Below are positions 5,171 through 7,868 of a stretch of 7,868 nt of DNA, piece by piece (the first letter of the stretch is position 1; every line of letters begins with the position of its first letter). The position numbers and the translations under genes were made by a program. The notes under the pieces are model-generated. The model searched no databases and was not told where the DNA came from. It saw only the letters and a list, made by a program, of their open reading frames with translations. The stretch lies in assembly GCA_021200395.1 (NCBI GenBank), contig JAJQGQ010000066.1, positions 1 through 7,868 of the forward strand, in the 5' to 3' direction. The stretch comes from Erysipelotrichaceae bacterium. GTDB lineage: Bacteria; Bacillota_I; Bacilli_A; Erysipelotrichales; Coprobacillaceae.

Positions 5171-6814
5171 ATGAAAGAAGTTGTTTTTGTAACTGGACAT
5201 AAGAATCCTGATAGTGATTCTATTTGTAGTGCTATTGCATATGCAAATTTTCTTTTTAGAATAGGTCGTTATAATGCTGTACCTGTCAGACTTGGCGAAA
5301 TTAATAAAGAAACTGAATATATTTTAAAAAGATTCCATACTGAAGTTCCAGTTATAATGAAATCAGCAAAACAAACAGTAGAAGATTTAGAATATGATAA
5401 AGCGACAGTCTTCTCAAAAGAATTAACATTAAAGACGGCATGGTCTTTAATGAAACAACAAAATTTAAAGAGTGCCCCTGTATTAGATGATCATAGTCAG
5501 TTGTTAGGATTATTATCAACATCAAATATTATTGAAGGTTATATGGATGATTGGGATAGTAATATCTTAAAACAAGCTAATACTCCTATCGAAAATGTTA
5601 TTGATACTTTAGAAGCAAGTATATTATATTTGGATAAGGGTTTAAAAACAGTTAAAGGTGAAATTCACGTTGCTGCCATGACTGCTGAGGAGGCAAGCAA
5701 ACGTATTCATGAAAATGATATTGTTATTGTTGGAGGAGATCGCCATGAAGCCATTGATCGTTTCGTAGGATGCAAAGTGGCTTTGATTATTTTAACAGGT
5801 TCTCTCACAATTAGTGATGATGCATTAGAAAAATGCGCTAAAGCACATGTTTCTGTTATTTCAACACCATTTAATACTTTTATGACATCACAACAAATTA
5901 TTCAAGCTGTTCCTGTAGAATATGTTATGCAAAAAGGTGGATTGATGACATTCTCTACTGATGATACCTTAGAATATGTGAAAGAAGTCATGAGTCAAAC
6001 ACGTTATCGTAGTTATCCAGTTATTGACTTTATGGGTCGTGTTGTAGGCTCTGTTTCACGTTTCCAAGTATTAAACGGTGAAAAGAAAAAGATTATTCAG
6101 GTGGATCATAATGAAAGAAGTCAATCTATTGATGGTATTGAAGAAGCTGAAATCTTAGAAGTCGTAGATCATCACAGAGTTGCTGATATTCAAACAATTG
6201 GTCCTGTATTATTTAGAGCTGAACCAGTTGGTTGTACAGCTACAATAGTAGCAAAATGTTATAAAGAAAACAACTTAGACATCGAACCAGATATGGCTGG
6301 AATTATGTTAGGAGCTATTTTAAGTGATACACTTATTTTCAAATCACCAACATGTACACCACAAGATACAAAAATTGCTAAAGAATTAGCAAAGATTGCA
6401 GGTGTGGATATTCAAGAATTTGGTATGAGTATGTTTAAGGCTGGTACTTCATTGGTTGGTAAAACTGTTGAAGAAATCTTCAATTCAGATTATAAGAAGT
6501 TTAACTTTGGTGAAAAATCTGTCGGTGTTGCTCAAGTTAATACGATGGATATTGAAGGTTTTGCACCATATAAACAAGATATGCTTAATTATATGGAATC
6601 AGTTACTAGCAAAAATGGTATGGAATTCGCCATGTTATTATTAACAGATGTTATTAATGCTACAAGTGAAGTCTTTGTTGCTGGACCTCATCCAGAATAT
6701 GTAGAGGAAGCATTTAATGTTACGTTAAATGATAGCCAAGCAAGTCTACCAGGTGTCATTTCACGTAAAAAACAAGTTGTTCCAGTTATTACAGAAGTTT
6801 TAACGAATGCATAA
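5171..6814 (+). CDS. ppaC: Family II manganese-dependent inorganic pyrophosphatase with CBS and DRTGG domains
   Basis: The 547-residue protein hydrolyses cytoplasmic pyrophosphate to phosphate, pulling biosynthetic reactions forward. The DHH catalytic domain is split: TGHKNPDSDS (8-17) gives metal ligands H10, D14 and D16, and after a regulatory insert VDHNE (311-315), DHH (333-335), EPVGCTATIV (351-360) and LSDTLIFKSPTCTPQD (384-399) follow. The DHHA2 domain ends with SRKKQVVP (531-538), the substrate-binding loop. The insert (about 65-308) holds a first CBS motif, a DRTGG-like domain (about 140-247, with IVIVGGDRHEAI and IILTG), and a second CBS motif (250-308, MSQTRYRSYPVID). Related CBS-PPases with this layout, such as the Clostridium perfringens enzyme, are inhibited by AMP or ADP and activated by diadenosine polyphosphates; I infer similar control. 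AAAGGAG (5158-5164) lies six bases before the ATG. It follows the PAS/HTH regulator by 13 bases and ends in a strong terminator. Confidence 0.96.
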   Translation: MKEVVFVTGHKNPDSDSICSAIAYANFLFRIGRYNAVPVRLGEINKETEYILKRFHTEVPVIMKSAKQTVEDLEYDKATVFSKELTLKTAWSLMKQQNLKSAPVLDDHSQLLGLLSTSNIIEGYMDDWDSNILKQANTPIENVIDTLEASILYLDKGLKTVKGEIHVAAMTAEEASKRIHENDIVIVGGDRHEAIDRFVGCKVALIILTGSLTISDDALEKCAKAHVSVISTPFNTFMTSQQIIQAVPVEYVMQKGGLMTFSTDDTLEYVKEVMSQTRYRSYPVIDFMGRVVGSVSRFQVLNGEKKKIIQVDHNERSQSIDGIEEAEILEVVDHHRVADIQTIGPVLFRAEPVGCTATIVAKCYKENNLDIEPDMAGIMLGAILSDTLIFKSPTCTPQDTKIAKELAKIAGVDIQEFGMSMFKAGTSLVGKTVEEIFNSDYKKFNFGEKSVGVAQVNTMDIEGFAPYKQDMLNYMESVTSKNGMEFAMLLLTDVINATSEVFVAGPHPEYVEEAFNVTLNDSQASLPGVISRKKQVVPVITEVLTNA

Positions 6815-6837
6815 GATCAGGATTTCCTGATCTTTTT
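6813..6837 (+). terminator. Intrinsic terminator after the pyrophosphatase gene
   Basis: AAGATCAGGA (6813-6822) and TCCTGATCTT (6825-6834) are perfect arms around TT (in practice a four-base loop), followed by a run of five T's (6833-6837). It starts within the pyrophosphatase TAA. The T-run covers two bases of the stop codon of the convergent minus-strand gene, so the hairpin may also slow transcription from that side, though the minus direction lacks a good T-run. Confidence 0.88.
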
Positions 6838-7615
6838 AAATTATCTTAAATTTACTTAATGCATGATAGATACCATCATTATCAACATCATCCGTTATAT
6901 AATCGCTCACTTCTTTAACATTATCAGTGGCATTTCCCATCGCTATCGCAATTTCTACAAAACCTAACATATCAATATCATTATCTCCATCACCAAAAGC
7001 CATGGTTTCATTTTGTTTTATACCATAATAATTTAATACTTGTTGTATACCATTTTGTTTACCACCATTTTTAGGAATAATATCAATTGCTAAATCATGC
7101 CATCGTGTTGCCTTACAATGGGGCATCAATTTAAGAATTTCTTTTTCTTTATCTTTATCAATATCATAAGGAATTACTTGATATATCTTATGATGATATC
7201 CACGATGTAAATCATTTATATCTGGAAGTGGGGATGAAATAGCATCTTGAACTAGTTGGACAACATCATTATGATAATTAATATACATGAGTTTGTCTTC
7301 TACAAATATACAAGGAAAAGGATATTTATCAATAGAATGAATGATGTTATTAATATCATTTTGATCAATCACTAAATCATAAATCATACCATCATTATTA
7401 AAACAATACTGACCATTTAATGTAATATAACCTGTGAAATCTAAGTCATTAATTGGTAAATCTTTCATTTCAGATATGTGCCTACCACTAGCTACAAAGG
7501 TATAAATACCTTTTTGTTTTAGTAAACGTAATGCTTCTTTGGTAGAAACACTAACAGATCTAGTAGTATGTGATAATAGGGTTCCATCGATATCAAAAAA
7601 TATTGCTTTAATCAT
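6836..7615 (-). CDS. Cof-type HAD-IIB sugar-phosphate phosphatase
   Basis: The 259-residue protein is of normal length for the Cof/YidA-like group of haloacid dehalogenase phosphatases. Motif I is FFDIDGTLL (6-14) with D8 as nucleophile and D10 as general acid. Motif II is VASGR (41-45) with S43. Motif III is the lysine in PKNGGKQNG (K186 is my choice), and motif IV is FGDGDNDIDML (207-217) with the magnesium-binding aspartates. The C2-type cap lies between about 83 and 185. Members hydrolyse phosphosugars, flavin mononucleotide or pyridoxal phosphate in the cytoplasm; the substrate cannot be read from sequence. The ATG is at 7613-7615, with AAAGGAGG (7623-7630 on the complement) seven bases upstream. 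The gene is convergent with the pyrophosphatase, 21 bases away across a shared terminator, and divergent from the phosphodiesterase gene. I could not find a convincing minus-strand promoter in the 56-base divergent gap. Confidence 0.93.
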   Translation of the reverse strand: MIKAIFFDIDGTLLSHTTRSVSVSTKEALRLLKQKGIYTFVASGRHISEMKDLPINDLDFTGYITLNGQYCFNNDGMIYDLVIDQNDINNIIHSIDKYPFPCIFVEDKLMYINYHNDVVQLVQDAISSPLPDINDLHRGYHHKIYQVIPYDIDKDKEKEILKLMPHCKATRWHDLAIDIIPKNGGKQNGIQQVLNYYGIKQNETMAFGDGDNDIDMLGFVEIAIAMGNATDNVKEVSDYITDDVDNDGIYHALSKFKII

Positions 7616-7642
7616 TGCATATCCTCCTTTTTTATGTATAAT
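7615..7642 (+). promoter_or_regulatory. Probable promoter for the glycerophosphodiesterase gene
   Basis: An exact TATAAT (7637-7642) lies 16 bases after TTGCAT (7615-7620), a weak -35 box. Transcription from near 7649 would give a leader of about 23 bases. The -35 box overlaps the first base of the divergent HAD gene, so the two promoters must crowd into the same 56 bases. An interrupted palindrome, ATGAT-TTT-ATCAT (7641-7653), covers the start region and might bind a regulator. Confidence 0.5.
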
Positions 7643-7671
7643 GATTTTATCATAAATGAGGAGGCAATCAA

Positions 7672-7868
7672 ATGATTAAGTTAGCACATCGTGGTTATAG
7701 TGCTTATTATCCTGAAAATACGATGGAAGCTTTTAAACAAGCCTATAAAAGGGGCTTTAATGGTATTGAAACCGATGTACATATGACATTAGATGGTCAA
7801 TTAGTACTGATTCATGATGAAGATATTAGTCGTACCAGTAATGGCAAAGGATATATTAAAGATATGAC
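7672..7868 (+). CDS. Glycerophosphodiester phosphodiesterase, N-terminal part (partial)
   Basis: Sixty-five residues are visible before the window ends. The start MIKLAHRGYSAYYPENTMEAF is the GDPD signature, with H6-R7 and E15-N16. GIETDVHMT gives metal ligands E33 and D35, and LIHDEDISRTSNG gives the catalytic H48. These residues are all present, so the enzyme should cleave glycerophosphodiesters to glycerol 3-phosphate and an alcohol. There is no signal peptide or membrane segment ahead of the domain, so this looks like a cytoplasmic form of the UgpQ type, although a C-terminal extension cannot be excluded. GAGGAGG (7658-7664) lies seven bases before the ATG. It is divergent from the HAD phosphatase gene, which may share its control region. 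Confidence 0.93.
   Translation, partial: MIKLAHRGYSAYYPENTMEAFKQAYKRGFNGIETDVHMTLDGQLVLIHDEDISRTSNGKGYIKDM

Noticed and set aside
4385..7653. Recurring TTTATCAT at 4385, 4426 and 7646 as a shared regulon motif
   Set aside because: Eight AT-rich bases recurring three times in an AT-rich window is close to chance, and the first copy is part of a terminator arm.
1..7868. tRNA, rRNA, CRISPR array, insertion sequence, toxin-antitoxin or phage genes
   Set aside because: I looked for these on both strands and saw no supporting sequence; the window is almost filled by recognisable metabolic, regulatory and membrane genes.

Overview
The window looks like the chromosome of a low-GC Firmicute. The evidence is AT-rich DNA, strong GGAGG-type ribosome-binding sites, sigma-A-like promoters with TTGACA and TATAAT boxes, and protein families typical of gut Firmicutes. 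These include a galactokinase with the variant GNHTDHQ motif, a CBS/DRTGG-containing family II pyrophosphatase, and DUF3021 and DUF2085 membrane proteins. My best guess is an Erysipelotrichia relative (Catenibacterium, Kandleria or Coprobacillus type), but that placement is an impression and not a search result. TGA is used as a stop, so the code is standard.

Region 1 (1-2590) is a galactose locus. It holds the 3' end of galE, then a separate strong promoter with an unusual AT-rich inverted repeat in front of it, then galM and galK overlapping by one base (TAATG). Together these give mutarotation, phosphorylation and UDP-galactose/UDP-glucose interconversion. galT is not in the window. A hairpin follows galK.

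Region 2 (2624-3538) is a single gene of the ketopantoate reductase family with its catalytic residues intact. It lies downstream of the galK hairpin, has no pantothenate neighbours, and carries an Asp at the end of the second beta strand that suggests NADH use. Region 3 (3564-4392) is a two-gene membrane module, DUF3021 followed by DUF2085, also joined by TAATG. It has its own promoter, a palindrome at the predicted transcript start, and a long hairpin terminator formed from the last codons of the second gene.

Region 4 (4393-6837) pairs a YheO/DauR-like PAS_6 plus HTH_22 regulator with a CBS-PPase 13 bases downstream, very likely as one transcript. Its upstream region holds a near-consensus catabolite-responsive element and a perfect 12-bp palindrome. 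This suggests carbon control, and perhaps autoregulation, of a pyrophosphatase that is itself controlled by adenine nucleotides in characterised relatives. Region 5 (6836-7868) holds a minus-strand Cof-type HAD phosphatase convergent with the pyrophosphatase, and a divergent glycerophosphodiester phosphodiesterase cut by the window end.

The genes are mostly ordinary housekeeping and sugar metabolism, with no intergenic gap above about 130 bases. I found no RNA gene, mobile element, CRISPR array or phage part. The points most worth a second look are the regulatory palindromes, the regulator-pyrophosphatase pairing, the DUF3021-DUF2085 pair and the cofactor choice of the reductase-like gene. 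I do not see convincing evidence of a wholly new system.
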